Notes: generated from the sequence alone by a model not told the origin. A stretch of 64,000 nucleotides of DNA from Nitrospiria bacterium (GCA_919901555.1 CAKKPG010000052.1:10798-74797); one strand, 5' to 3'; shown: positions 17,938 through 26,651, counted from the first letter of the stretch. Numbers and translations: made by a program.

Positions 17938-18435
17938 ATGAACAGAAGGAACAGGATGGTCATGTCACTCGCTACGGGCCTCGCGGCATCGCTCGTTGTT
18001 TCCCTTGCCGCCTTCGGGGGAAGCGATCATGACGACAAGCATCACGCCGGCGAGCGCACGCACGGCGCTCAAGCCCAGAGCAAGCATGAGCACGGCGGGA
18101 ATCCGCTCATCGAGGAAATGGCGGCGCTCGACGCCGTGTTCCGCGACGTCGTATCGGGCGTGGCCATGAGCGACGGCCACCGGGTGCACGAGGCGCTCGA
18201 AAAGATGCACGGCGCCATGGAAAAGACCCAGGTCGGCGTGAAACACGGCACGGTCACGCTCAAGAAGAACGCAAACCGCCTGAGCGACTTCGTCGAACAG
18301 GACAAGCAGTTCCACGGAAAGCTCGAAGACCTGGCACGGGCCGCGCACAAGAACGACGGGAACGCCATGCTGTCTCTGACCAAGGAGCTGCTGGACCGAT
18401 GTGTGAAATGCCACCGGGATTTCCGGATGCCGTAG
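17938..18435 (+). CDS. Periplasmic cytochrome c' -like (class II) protein
   Basis: 165 residues. A signal peptide (MNRRNRMVMS and a hydrophobic stretch) precedes a His-rich linker. The rest is helical, ending in CVKCHRDFR: a four-helix bundle with a C-terminal heme c, as in cytochromes c' and c-556. Such proteins bind NO or carry electrons. GGGAGG precedes the ATG at 17938; an in-frame ATG at 17827 lies before the terminator and is rejected. It sits between norB1 and a polyferredoxin gene, which supports an NO-related role. Confidence 0.8.
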   Translation: MNRRNRMVMSLATGLAASLVVSLAAFGGSDHDDKHHAGERTHGAQAQSKHEHGGNPLIEEMAALDAVFRDVVSGVAMSDGHRVHEALEKMHGAMEKTQVGVKHGTVTLKKNANRLSDFVEQDKQFHGKLEDLARAAHKNDGNAMLSLTKELLDRCVKCHRDFRMP

Positions 18436-18442
18436 CGTTCCT

Positions 18443-18485
18443 TATGACCCAGGTCATACCCCTCCTCCGCCGGCAGCGGTATACT
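18443..18485 (+). promoter_or_regulatory. FNR/CRP-type operator and promoter giving a leaderless mRNA
   Basis: TATGACCCAGGTCATA at 18443-18458; -10 TATACT at 18480-18485. The centre is 29.5 bp from the -10. The predicted start, 18492, is the A of the ATG of the next gene. No Shine-Dalgarno is present. Confidence 0.68.
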
Positions 18486-18491
18486 ATAAAT

Positions 18492-19433
18492 ATGAAGCAA
18501 GCGACCCTCACGACCTGGCGCCGCGTCTCGCAGATCGCCTTCATCCTGTTCATTTTTCTGATGCCGGTGCTGAACATCCTGCGTATCGACTCGGACACCC
18601 ATGAGCTGATCATCTTCGGCGCCTCCTGGAGCTTCGGCATCCAGCCTGAATATTACGCCGACCGGAGCGCCTTGGGCGGCCTGCGGATAGCCGGCCAGTT
18701 CCTTCTCAAGGGCATCCTTCCCTGGGTGCTGTTCCTGGCCATCTTTCCCCTGCTCGGCTGGCTCACGGGAAGGCTCTTCTGCGGCTGGCTCTGTCCGGAA
18801 GGCGCGCTGTTCGAGCTGTCGGACTTCCTCACGCTGAAACTGCTGGGCAGGCGGAACCTGTACGGCAAGCGGCCGAACGATCCCGACGACGCGAAGGGAA
18901 AAAGCCTTCTGTACGGCGCCATCGCGGTCCTGTGTGCTATATTCATACCATTGTCAGGCGGCGTGGCGCTTACCGGGTACTTCGTTGCGCCGAAGACCAT
19001 CTGGCGCCAGATCGCAGCCTGGGACTTCACCTTCGGCGTGAAGGCCGGGATCATCGGCGTCTCGATCTATATGCTCATCACATCGATCTTCGTGCGCCAC
19101 GTCCTGTGCCGGTACGTCTGCGCCGCGGGGCTCATGCAAATGCTCTTCGGATGGATCAGCCCGGTTTCGCTCAGACTCAGGATGGACAGCGCCCGGATAT
19201 CGGCGTGCACGGACTGCAAAGGCTGCGACCGGGCCTGCTTCATGAACGTGACCCCGCGAAAGAACAAGCGGGACATTTCCTGCGTGAACTGCGGGGCGTG
19301 CATCGAGGCGTGCAACACGGAACTGGGCATGGGGAAGGGCCTCTTCCATCTCGCATTTGGAAAAAGCTGCGCCTTGCCTGAGCAGAACTGCAGAAACATC
19401 GCGCCATCTCCAAGCGGACCCGTCAAAACATAG
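18492..19433 (+). CDS. NapH/NosR/CcoG-type membrane polyferredoxin
   Basis: 313 residues. Membrane helices near 12-32, 70-92, 132-155 and 183-205. CGWLCPEGALFE and CRYVCAAG follow helices; the C-terminal domain has CTDCKGCDRACFM and CVNCGACIEACN, two [4Fe-4S] motifs. It resembles NapH and the polyferredoxin part of NosR. It probably draws electrons from quinol for a periplasmic reductase, perhaps NorCB or a cytochrome next door; the partner is inferred. The in-frame start at 18399 would run into the previous gene, while 18492 coincides with the predicted transcription start. Confidence 0.8.
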   Translation: MKQATLTTWRRVSQIAFILFIFLMPVLNILRIDSDTHELIIFGASWSFGIQPEYYADRSALGGLRIAGQFLLKGILPWVLFLAIFPLLGWLTGRLFCGWLCPEGALFELSDFLTLKLLGRRNLYGKRPNDPDDAKGKSLLYGAIAVLCAIFIPLSGGVALTGYFVAPKTIWRQIAAWDFTFGVKAGIIGVSIYMLITSIFVRHVLCRYVCAAGLMQMLFGWISPVSLRLRMDSARISACTDCKGCDRACFMNVTPRKNKRDISCVNCGACIEACNTELGMGKGLFHLAFGKSCALPEQNCRNIAPSPSGPVKT

Positions 19434-19973
19434 AATTCTTTATTAGGCCTCCATTCCTTTTTTATCATTCCTGCCGCACCATCCCGGAAAACCTCTCATG
19501 ACTCATACGTGACGGAAGAGGCGCTCTCTTTTCCAAATTTGCACCAACCTCTATTTATTGATGGGCCTCGGGCAGGAAATCAAAGTCTTCCTTTGAGCAG
19601 AGGGCAAAGCGAGTGCGGCTCCGGCGGATTTCTCTTTTTCACCCTTTTGTGGAAACTTTTTCTGTTCTATTCGTATCCTGATACATCTTTAATCATTTGC
19701 CTAAAAACCTATCGTAAAAAAAACGCCCGCTGAGCAATTCCATTCGCGTTTTTCGGCAACAACTCAATAAAATCCGCATGTTACATGCAAATGTCCCTGC
19801 GCCTGAAAGAATGGCATATGCCTTGCTATAAGAGATGTAAGAGATGCATGGAAATCGTCGTAAGACGACTTTCAGGCAGGCGCCGAAGGCCTTCATGGTG
19901 ACGGCGCCCCGGAGGCTGGAGTATACGCCATGAAAAAAAATCTATGGACCGGCAACGAGGGAGGTAAACGAAT
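19434..19973. other. 540-bp region upstream of nrfHA
   Basis: AT-rich, no gene with a ribosome site. Near its end are GGCATATGCC (19813-19822) and an extended -10 TGCTATAAG at 19824-19832, a likely nrfHA promoter with a leader of about 135 nt. AAGAGATG occurs twice (19830-19846) and a short stem lies near 19855-19868. None of the shared FNR-type palindromes is present. Confidence 0.55.
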
Positions 19974-20438
19974 ATGATCCTGTTTAAATCGAAAAAAACC
20001 ATCATCTCCTTCATTCTTGGAGGAGCCGGAACAGTCATCATGCTCATCTTTTTCCTCTTGGGGCCGCCAAAGCTCCTTGCCAAGTCCGAACAGCCGGCCT
20101 TCTGCGTACGATGCCATGTCATGGAAGTAGCATATGAATCATGGATCCATGCGGGCGCCCACAGGAGGAAAACCTGCGTCGACTGTCACCTGCCGAATGA
20201 AAATGCGGTCGCACACTATATTTGGAAGTCGATCGACGGCATAAAAGACGTTGCGCTCTTCTATTCCGGCATGGTCCCGGACCGCATAGAACTGACGTCG
20301 CACGGAGAAAAGGTGCTCCAGGCGAACTGCATCAGGTGCCACGATCAGACCGTGACGCACATCGACCAGGACAGAAAATGCTGGGAATGCCACCGCAGGA
20401 TCATGCATGCCCGGAGCGGCGCTATGGAAACGATCTGA
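19974..20438 (+). CDS. nrfH: NrfH, membrane tetraheme quinol dehydrogenase
   Basis: 154 residues: one N-terminal helix (about 9-32) and four heme sites, CVRCH, CVDCH, CIRCH and CWECH, the NapC/NrfH family pattern. The first is followed by VMEVAY, close to the Met-ligated first heme of NrfH. It takes electrons from menaquinol and passes them to NrfA, encoded 17 bp downstream. GGGAGG precedes the ATG. It might also serve octaheme reductase and NapM, since no other NapC-type gene is present. Confidence 0.9.
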   Translation: MILFKSKKTIISFILGGAGTVIMLIFFLLGPPKLLAKSEQPAFCVRCHVMEVAYESWIHAGAHRRKTCVDCHLPNENAVAHYIWKSIDGIKDVALFYSGMVPDRIELTSHGEKVLQANCIRCHDQTVTHIDQDRKCWECHRRIMHARSGAMETI

Positions 20439-20455
20439 TAACAAGGGAGTTTGTC

Positions 20456-21919
20456 ATGAAGAAGGTAAAAACCATTGTAATGCTCCTGCTCATCCCGGGC
20501 ATCCTCGCCGGCGGCATTCTGAGCTGCTCGCCGCGGAAAGCGCAGCCTGTCAAGCCGGTTAATATCCCGGACAATGAGATATCTCCTGATGTCTGGGGCA
20601 AGGCCTACCCCGCGGAGTATGAGCTCTGGAAGAAAACAGAAGAGCCCACGCCTCCCGGCAAAAGCAAATACAAGAGAGGTTTTGACGATGATAAGATAAT
20701 ATACGACAAGTTGTCGGAATTTCCATACCTTGCCCTCCTGTTCAGCGGTTGGGCATTCGGGATCGAGTACAACGAGCCCCGGGGCCATGCCTACATGGTC
20801 GTCGACCAGTTAAACGTTGACGAGGGGCGGGTGAAAGCAGGCGGCGTCTGCCTGACCTGCAAGACCCCTTACTCGCCCAAGCTGGAAAAGGAGCTGGACA
20901 GGGACTACTACGCGAAGCCGTACAGGGAAATCCACGCCATGATACCCGAGCGGCATAAAAAGCTGGGGGCGGCCTGCATCGACTGCCACGACAACAAGGA
21001 CATGTCGCTCAGGATCTCGCGGGAATTCACGCTGGTGAAGGCCCTCAAGGACATGGGCGTCGACCCGCGGAAGCTCACGCGCCAGGAGCTGCGGAGCATT
21101 GTCTGCGCCCAGTGTCACGTTACGTACAGCATCCCCAAGGACAAAGACATGCATTCCACGGGACTTTTCTTCCCGTGGCAGGGAAGCGCCTGGGGGAACA
21201 TATCCGTGGAGAACATTATAAAGAAGCTCAGGAGCGACGCCTCATACGGTGAATGGACACAGGCCGTGACGGGCTTCAAGATGGCCTTCATCCGCCATCC
21301 CGAGTTCGAGCTGTTCTCAAACAACAGCGTGCACTGGAAGGCAGGGGCCGCCTGCGCCGACTGTCACATGCCCTACACCAGGGTCGGCTCCTCTAAAGTG
21401 TCGGACCACCGCGTCACGAGCCCTCTCAAGAACGAGCTGAAGGCCTGCGTGCAGTGCCACACCGAAAGCCCTGAGTGGCTGAGAGAGCAGGTCATCGCCA
21501 TCCAGGACAGGACCGTGTCCCTCATGGTGCGGTCAGGCTATGCCACGGCAACCGCGGCAAAGCTTTTTGAAATCGCCCATAAAGCCCGGAAGCAGGGAAA
21601 GCACATTGATAAGGCCTTGTACGACAAGGCCAGGGACCATTATGAGGAGGCCTTTTACCGCGTCATATTCGTAGGCGCTGAAAACTCGGTTGGTTTCCAT
21701 AACCCCACGGAGGCTATGAGGATCCTCGGTGACGCCGCTGCTTTTGCGGCAAAGGCCGAGGGGCTCCTGCGCCAGGCCCTGGCCCGGGCAGGCGTGGATA
21801 CGCCGATCATGGTGGACCTCGAGCTGAAGAAATACCTCGACGCGAGAGGAAAGAAAAAACTGGCGTTCAAAAAGAAATTTGAATTCAAAGACCCCTATGG
21901 CGTGCAGGAAAAGTTTTAG
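20456..21919 (+). CDS. nrfA: Pentaheme ammonia-forming nitrite reductase
   Basis: 487 residues. Hemes: CLTCK 132-136 (Lys-ligated active site), CIDCH 174-178, CAQCH 217-221, CADCH 300-304 and CVQCH 331-335. Catalytic Arg109 (EPRGHAY), Tyr224 and His281 (RHPEFE) match those known in NrfA. The N-terminus GGILSC suggests a lipoprotein anchored by Cys24, as in NrfHA complexes of anaerobes. AAGGGAG precedes the ATG at 20456; the frame is open further upstream inside nrfH but lacks a start signal. It reduces nitrite to ammonium with six electrons. Confidence 0.95.
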   Translation: MKKVKTIVMLLLIPGILAGGILSCSPRKAQPVKPVNIPDNEISPDVWGKAYPAEYELWKKTEEPTPPGKSKYKRGFDDDKIIYDKLSEFPYLALLFSGWAFGIEYNEPRGHAYMVVDQLNVDEGRVKAGGVCLTCKTPYSPKLEKELDRDYYAKPYREIHAMIPERHKKLGAACIDCHDNKDMSLRISREFTLVKALKDMGVDPRKLTRQELRSIVCAQCHVTYSIPKDKDMHSTGLFFPWQGSAWGNISVENIIKKLRSDASYGEWTQAVTGFKMAFIRHPEFELFSNNSVHWKAGAACADCHMPYTRVGSSKVSDHRVTSPLKNELKACVQCHTESPEWLREQVIAIQDRTVSLMVRSGYATATAAKLFEIAHKARKQGKHIDKALYDKARDHYEEAFYRVIFVGAENSVGFHNPTEAMRILGDAAAFAAKAEGLLRQALARAGVDTPIMVDLELKKYLDARGKKKLAFKKKFEFKDPYGVQEKF

Positions 21920-21984
21920 CGGATTATGCTGATTGCGTGATCACGATAAGGGGGCGGCCGGCGCCGTCTCTTCTTTTTGCGCGG

Positions 21985-22572
21985 CTACAGCCAGTACTCG
22001 GGATATTTCCTGTTCTTCGAAAGGTTGTTCACGAGCAGGGCGACAGCCAGCAGTACCGCCGCGCCCAAACCTGCCGGAACGAAGGCGTAAAGAAATCCGA
22101 GGCTGTGGATCTTCTGTCCGCCGATGACCGCGATGAGCGCCGTTGCGCCGCCCGGGGGGTGAAGGGTCTTCGTTGCAAGCATCGCCACGATGGCCAGGGA
22201 CACGGCCAGCGCGGCGGCAATCCATATCGTCTCGCCGAACATCTGATAACAGGCCACGCCCACGAGCCCGGAGAGGATATGGCCGCCGATGAGGTTCCGC
22301 GGCTGGGCAAGGGGGCTCTTGATCGCGCCGTACACGAGCACGGCCGACGCGCCGAAGGAGCCGATGAGCAGGGTCAGCTCGCGGGACTCAAAGTATCGCG
22401 ACGACAGGAAGCCGCACAGCCCGATGCCGATGACCGAGCCGAGCCACGACCAGAGGAGTTCCCCTGCCCCGACCCCCGGCGGGCTCTTGGCCCCGCCCTT
22501 CATTTTTGAGAGATATTCACGCATGGTCATGGTTAGCTGGGTTGGGAGTTCGGCGTTCAGCGAGATACTCAT
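21985..22572 (-). CDS. HPP-family membrane protein, possible nitrite transporter
   Basis: 195 residues with four to five hydrophobic helices and the family signature LHPPGGATALI. HPP proteins of cyanobacteria and plastids transport nitrite. Here it is encoded just downstream of a CBS-domain protein (31-bp gap) and near two nitrite reductases, so nitrite transport is plausible. It converges with nrfA. In many genomes HPP and CBS domains are fused; here they are separate. Confidence 0.82.
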   Translation of the reverse strand: MSISLNAELPTQLTMTMREYLSKMKGGAKSPPGVGAGELLWSWLGSVIGIGLCGFLSSRYFESRELTLLIGSFGASAVLVYGAIKSPLAQPRNLIGGHILSGLVGVACYQMFGETIWIAAALAVSLAIVAMLATKTLHPPGGATALIAVIGGQKIHSLGFLYAFVPAGLGAAVLLAVALLVNNLSKNRKYPEYWL

Positions 22573-22603
22573 CCATCCTCCGTCGTCCCTCCTCCGTCGT
22601 CCT

Positions 22604-23191
22604 TTAAGTCTTTTTCCCCATCGCCCTCACGATATCGGCCCGTGATATGATGCCGATGAGTTTACCCTCTCCATCCACCACCGGCAGCCGCTTGATCCGC
22701 CGGGTGTCCAGGACGGCCGCAACTTCTCTGATGTCGCTGTCCGGCCCAATGGTTATGGGGGGCGTACTCATGACGTCTCCGACACTTTTCCCGCTCTTGC
22801 GCGAGGGCAGGGGCTCGCCCAGGAGGTGGCGGAGGATGTCTTTGAAGGTATGGTCCCTCTTCATCCCCGCGAGGGCGAGGATGTCCGCCTCGGAGATAAC
22901 GCCGATCACCCGGTACTGTTCATCCACCACCGGCATGCCGCTGATCCTGAATTCCGAGAGAAGCTTCGCCGCCTCATGGAGGTCCGCGTCCCGCTTCACG
23001 GCAATAACGTCCTTCGTCATCACGTCCCGCGCCGGGACCTTTGCGGCCAGCCGTTCCTGTGCGTGACGGAGCGCAAGCTCGTAGATCCTTCTCAGGTCTT
23101 CCTCGGTTATGTCCACGTAGGTCTTGAGTTCCTTGAGCGCGGACCTCAGGTCTTCATCGGAGATTTCCTGCGGCTTTTGACGTTCATCCAT
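22604..23191 (-). CDS. Tandem CBS-domain regulatory protein
   Basis: 195 residues. A helical N-terminal part (about 1-50) precedes two CBS motifs: VMTKDVIAVKRDADLHEAA...GMPVVD and VMSTPPITIGPDSDIREVA...RLPVVD. CBS pairs bind adenine nucleotides. It is first in a two-gene unit with the HPP protein and probably gates it. An FNR-type palindrome (23275-23290) lies upstream with class II spacing. Upstream AAGGAAACCGCC may be its ribosome site. Confidence 0.85.
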   Translation of the reverse strand: MDERQKPQEISDEDLRSALKELKTYVDITEEDLRRIYELALRHAQERLAAKVPARDVMTKDVIAVKRDADLHEAAKLLSEFRISGMPVVDEQYRVIGVISEADILALAGMKRDHTFKDILRHLLGEPLPSRKSGKSVGDVMSTPPITIGPDSDIREVAAVLDTRRIKRLPVVDGEGKLIGIISRADIVRAMGKKT

Positions 23192-23246
23192 GGCGGTTTC
23201 CTTGAAAAATCGGCTTGACGTGGAAGTGCAATCTTACCGCTCGACT

Positions 23247-23290
23247 ACCATAGCATCAGGCGCCGGCATGCGGGTATGATGTAAATCATA
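23247..23290 (-). promoter_or_regulatory. FNR/CRP-type operator and promoter of the CBS-HPP operon
   Basis: TATGATGTAAATCATA at 23275-23290; on the minus strand a -10 TATGGT at 23252-23247. Centre to -10 is 30.5 bp; predicted start about 23240. Confidence 0.6.
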
Positions 23291-23326
23291 GGGAGAGCAA
23301 CGGCCGGGGAGAACGGACAGCCGTCG

Positions 23327-24223
23327 TTACCCGTTCTTCTCCTCGGTCTTGGTGACGATCCAGTAGACAAAACCGATGACCAGGATTGCAGCGATGAGGT
23401 AATAGATGGACTCGGGCTTCTCGTGCTTCAGGGTCGCGATCATGGTCTCCCGAATCATCGTGACGAGCGCCACGCCCACGAATACGCTGATGTGGAACTT
23501 GCCGCCCTTGAGATGGGCTATCTCCGTGTTCATCAGCTCGATCATGAGCCACAGGAGCAGCATGGAGCCCAGGGCCGAGATGATGCCCCGTTCGATGTCT
23601 CCGGAGAGGAGATGCGCCACGTCCTGGGTGAACAGCCAGACGACGCCGAGGGTCAGGCCGATAAGGGCAAAGACCAGCACGAAGTTGGTGGTCTGGGAAA
23701 AACGTTCGGAGAAGCTGATGAGAGCGCTCTTCACCTTGTAAACAGGCGCATAGGTCTTGAGCTCTTCCTCGATATAGGAGTTGGTGATCACATCGAGATT
23801 GATGTCCAGTATCTTGGAGATCGCAACCATCTTGTCGGCAAATCCCTCCCTGCTCTCCTCGGTCCGCTGCAGGATGTCGACGCAGGCGTTCCTTATGAGA
23901 TTGATCGACCTGTTCATATAATGGGCGTCCACTTTATACTTGACGTGCACGGAGCCGATCCGGATCAGGTTTTCATAGTACCGGTTGTCGTAGGCCCCGG
24001 AGAAGAGGTCGAGGAACCACTTCCTCTGGGCGCCGAAGACATGTTTCTTCCTCGTTTCGTCGGTGAAGAATTTCGCCGGCCCCTTGGTCCCCATGATCCA
24101 GAGGCTGAGCGTGCTCATCACCTCGTCGGCGTGCTCCTCCATCACCGCCCGCAGCTCCACGAGCAGTTGCTCATGGGCGTGCGAGAAGCGGTAGTTGTCT
24201 TTGATCTCTCTAAAGGACCTCAT
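23327..24223 (-). CDS. Protoglobin-type sensor fused to a PsiE-like membrane domain
   Basis: 298 residues. Residues about 1-155 form a protoglobin (globin-coupled sensor) fold: FTDETRKKHVFGAQRKWF, then IRIGSVHVKYKVDAHYM, where His in GSVHVKY may be the proximal heme ligand. A linker leads to four membrane helices (about 185-290) of the PsiE family, with RETMIATL. Globin sensors bind O2, NO or CO. Position beside norB2 suggests NO or O2 sensing, or NO removal. Start 24223 follows AAGGGG; an upstream start at 24313 would include an Ala/Gly-rich tail formed by a hairpin. Confidence 0.75.
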   Translation of the reverse strand: MRSFREIKDNYRFSHAHEQLLVELRAVMEEHADEVMSTLSLWIMGTKGPAKFFTDETRKKHVFGAQRKWFLDLFSGAYDNRYYENLIRIGSVHVKYKVDAHYMNRSINLIRNACVDILQRTEESREGFADKMVAISKILDINLDVITNSYIEEELKTYAPVYKVKSALISFSERFSQTTNFVLVFALIGLTLGVVWLFTQDVAHLLSGDIERGIISALGSMLLLWLMIELMNTEIAHLKGGKFHISVFVGVALVTMIRETMIATLKHEKPESIYYLIAAILVIGFVYWIVTKTEEKNG

Positions 24224-24269
24224 AGGCCCCTTCCCTGCGCCGGCGCCGCCGGAGCGCAGACCCGTTGTC

Positions 24270-24310
24270 AACGGTGACGAGGGCGCGGCAGCTCCGCCCT
24301 CGTCACCGTT
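24270..24310 (-). other. Long hairpin between norB2 and the globin gene
   Basis: Perfect 16-bp stem (24270-24285 / 24295-24310) with a 9-nt loop and no T-run on either side. It could shield the norB2 mRNA end or reduce read-through. Confidence 0.65.
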
Positions 24311-24347
24311 CATGGTTCACGCACTACTGCCCTTCTCCACGCCGTTG

Positions 24348-25676
24348 CTACGCTCTCCTCCTCGCGGGCCGCAAGGTCAAGAGGTCCGTTACCATGATCA
24401 GGACGCCGACAAAGAAGAATATCCCCAGGAAGAACGTCACCCCCAGCCAGAGCCGCATGTAGGACTGGGCGGCCATGTACCCCATGCCGAGCACCCGTTC
24501 GATATAGGACTGCACCACGCCGGCGATGCCGAACGAGAGCCCCATCAGCATCATCGCCGTGGACATGGTCCAGAACGCCACCTTGCCGCGCGACGGGTCA
24601 TAGACCTCGATCCCCTTGATCTTCGGCATGGCGTAGTAGAAGACCATGATGTTCAGGAGCGCGTAGGCCCCGAAGAAAGCCAGATGGCCGTGAGAGACCG
24701 TGACCTGCGAACCGTGGGTGTAGTAGTTGATCTGCGGCAGCGTGTGCATGAAGCCCCACACCCCGGCGCCGATCATGTGCATCACCGCGCAGCCGATCGC
24801 GATGGTCCAGGTGAGCGGATTTTTTATTTCCGTCCGGCGTTGCTTGACGTGCTGCATGGTGTCGATGAGCATGAGCAGGATCGGGAGCGGCTCCAGGGCC
24901 GAGAAGATCCCGCCGAACCAGAGCCAGTACTTCGGGGCGCCGATCCAGTAGTAGTGATGGCCCGTCCCGACGATCCCGGTGAAGAGGAAGAGGCCGATCT
25001 CCACGTAAAGCCACTTTTCCACGACCTGCCGGTCCACGCCGGTGAGCTTCATCAAGACGAAGGCGAAAATGGCGGCGGTGACGAGCTCCCAGGCGCCTTC
25101 CACCCAGAGATGGATGACCCACCACCAGTAGTACCAGTCGATCACCTCGTTCTTGTAGAAAGGTATCCCGAAGAGGTACAGGAGCGCGAGAAAGACCAGT
25201 CCTCCCAGAAGCGTGCCCTGGATCGCGGTCCAGCGCTTCGCCTTGTACATGGTCATCCCCACGTTGAACAGGAAGATGAGGGCGCCGACGACCACGACGA
25301 TATCGAGAGGCCGGGGTATCTCAAGGAGCGGCCTCCCCTGGGTCCAGCCGAAGACGAACCCGACGAGGGCCGCGACGCCGGTCGCCACCAGCGCGACGAG
25401 CTGAATCCATGCGAGTTTCGACGAGTAGATCTCGCTCTTTGTCTCTTCAGGCACGATGTAGTACGTCCCTCCCATGAACCCGAGGAGCATCCAGAGCACG
25501 AGGAGGTTCGTATGCATGGCCCGCGCCGTGGCAAACGAGAACTTGTCCACGATCCACTGCGGCACGGTAAAGCTGTAGCTGAACGCGAGCCAGAGCCCCA
25601 CGACGACCTGGAGCGCGAACAGGAGCAGGGCAATGGTAAAATACCAGTAGGCGATATTTTGAGAGCGGTATTTCAT
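24348..25676 (-). CDS. norB: Nitric oxide reductase large subunit NorB (copy 2)
   Basis: 442 residues with about 12 membrane helices. IHLWVEGAWE, GTGHHYY and SHGHLAFFGAY give the same catalytic glutamates, FeB histidines and heme ligands as copy 1. Sequence divergence from copy 1 is large over the rest, so it is not a recent duplication. It lies 9 bp downstream of its own norC, whereas copy 1 has a 77-bp gap. AGGAGGAAGAC precedes the ATG. Regulation seems different: no FNR-type palindrome is seen upstream. Confidence 0.92.
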   Translation of the reverse strand: MKYRSQNIAYWYFTIALLLFALQVVVGLWLAFSYSFTVPQWIVDKFSFATARAMHTNLLVLWMLLGFMGGTYYIVPEETKSEIYSSKLAWIQLVALVATGVAALVGFVFGWTQGRPLLEIPRPLDIVVVVGALIFLFNVGMTMYKAKRWTAIQGTLLGGLVFLALLYLFGIPFYKNEVIDWYYWWWVIHLWVEGAWELVTAAIFAFVLMKLTGVDRQVVEKWLYVEIGLFLFTGIVGTGHHYYWIGAPKYWLWFGGIFSALEPLPILLMLIDTMQHVKQRRTEIKNPLTWTIAIGCAVMHMIGAGVWGFMHTLPQINYYTHGSQVTVSHGHLAFFGAYALLNIMVFYYAMPKIKGIEVYDPSRGKVAFWTMSTAMMLMGLSFGIAGVVQSYIERVLGMGYMAAQSYMRLWLGVTFFLGIFFFVGVLIMVTDLLTLRPARRRA

Positions 25677-25685
25677 GTCTTCCTC

Positions 25686-26387
25686 CTATTTGAGATTGGC
25701 CAGGAATCTGGCCACTTCCTCCAGTTCCTTGTCCGACAGGTCCTTCTGCGCCGGCATCAGGGCCTTGGGGTTCACTGCCTTGGGGTTCCTGACATAGCGT
25801 TCGATCTGTTCGCGTTTCAGCTTCCTGCCGATGGCATCGAGGGCCGACCCAAAGGACCCGCCGGTCCCCTGAAGCGAGTGACAGTTCATGCACCCTCTCG
25901 ATTGAAAGACCGCGGCGCCGGCGGACAATCCCGTCCCGGCGACCATCCTCTCTTCGCCCCGGGAGAGGCGTTTTTTACTGTCCTGGGGCGGCCAGTCGCC
26001 GTTCTCCACGTTCCCCACCCAGGTGAAGAACGCTATGAGGTCGTCGATCTCGGCAACGGAAACCTTCTGGTTCGGCATCTTGCGCCACGATGCGGCAAAG
26101 GCCTTTTCCGGGTTCGTCACCCGAAACCGTATGCCGTCCTCGCCGATGCGCTGGACGACCTTGGTGAGATCAGGCGCGTAATAGGCGCCGAACCCCAGGA
26201 TCGTGTGGCAGTCATTGCAATTGTACTTCTCGAAAGCCCGCTTTCCTTCGACGACGTCGTCGGACAGCTTGTCCACGTGGGACAGCGCCTCGACCTGGCG
26301 GTGGGTGTCCCAGGTCAGTCCCAGGAACAGGACGGCCGAGATCACCGTACCCCAGATAAATAGTGCCTTTCCCTGCGATAGTGTCAT
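25686..26387 (-). CDS. norC: NorC-type diheme subunit (copy 2)
   Basis: 233 residues: one N-terminal helix, a NorC domain with CNDCHTILGFGAYYAPD, a linker with WPPQDSKKR, and a second cytochrome c with CMNCHSLQGTGG. It has the same two-heme layout as copy 1. AAGGAGGACATC precedes the ATG. A possible -10 TATAAT lies at 26562-26557 on the minus strand, leaving a leader of about 160 nt. Confidence 0.88.
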   Translation of the reverse strand: MTLSQGKALFIWGTVISAVLFLGLTWDTHRQVEALSHVDKLSDDVVEGKRAFEKYNCNDCHTILGFGAYYAPDLTKVVQRIGEDGIRFRVTNPEKAFAASWRKMPNQKVSVAEIDDLIAFFTWVGNVENGDWPPQDSKKRLSRGEERMVAGTGLSAGAAVFQSRGCMNCHSLQGTGGSFGSALDAIGRKLKREQIERYVRNPKAVNPKALMPAQKDLSDKELEEVARFLANLK

Positions 26388-26566
26388 GATGTCCTCCTTT
26401 CAGGATCATGATCAGCGCGCAATGCAAAGATTTCATCCCCCGACGACGCAATGCCGCCCGCGGAATTCGCCTACCTTCATCCCGTAAACTCCGCAGGGGA
26501 ATAACGTTCTCCAACTATTATTATTGATGGCGGCTTTATACCGCCCTGTCCAGGGAATTATAACCC

Positions 26567-26594
26567 CCGTTAGAGACCTTGGGATCCCTAACGG
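26567..26594. promoter_or_regulatory. Inverted repeat upstream of norC2
   Basis: CCGTTAG ... CTAACGG with a 14-nt spacer that contains GGGATCCC. It lies just upstream of the possible norC2 -10, overlapping its -35 zone, so it may be an operator. It could equally be the end hairpin of the rubredoxin transcript. Confidence 0.4.
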
Positions 26595-26651
26595 AGCAAC
26601 GGCAGGAAGTGCATTTTCTTACATTGTATCATAAATGTATTGCTGAAACGT

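Noticed and set aside
19509-19733. 74-codon frame upstream of nrfH
   Set aside because: No ribosome site, no recognisable motif, AT-rich noise.
21920-21984. Terminator after nrfA in the GGCGGCCGGCGCC segment
   Set aside because: Pairing is poor and ambiguous; I could not define a stem with a proper T-run.
24195-26363. 722-codon open frame on the plus strand
   Set aside because: It is antisense to norB2 and norC2, is rich in His/Asp/Arg as expected of a shadow frame, and has no domain.
26402-26411. GATCATGATC as an FNR-type site for norC2
   Set aside because: It does not fit TATGAY-N4-RTCATA and has no -10 at the right distance.
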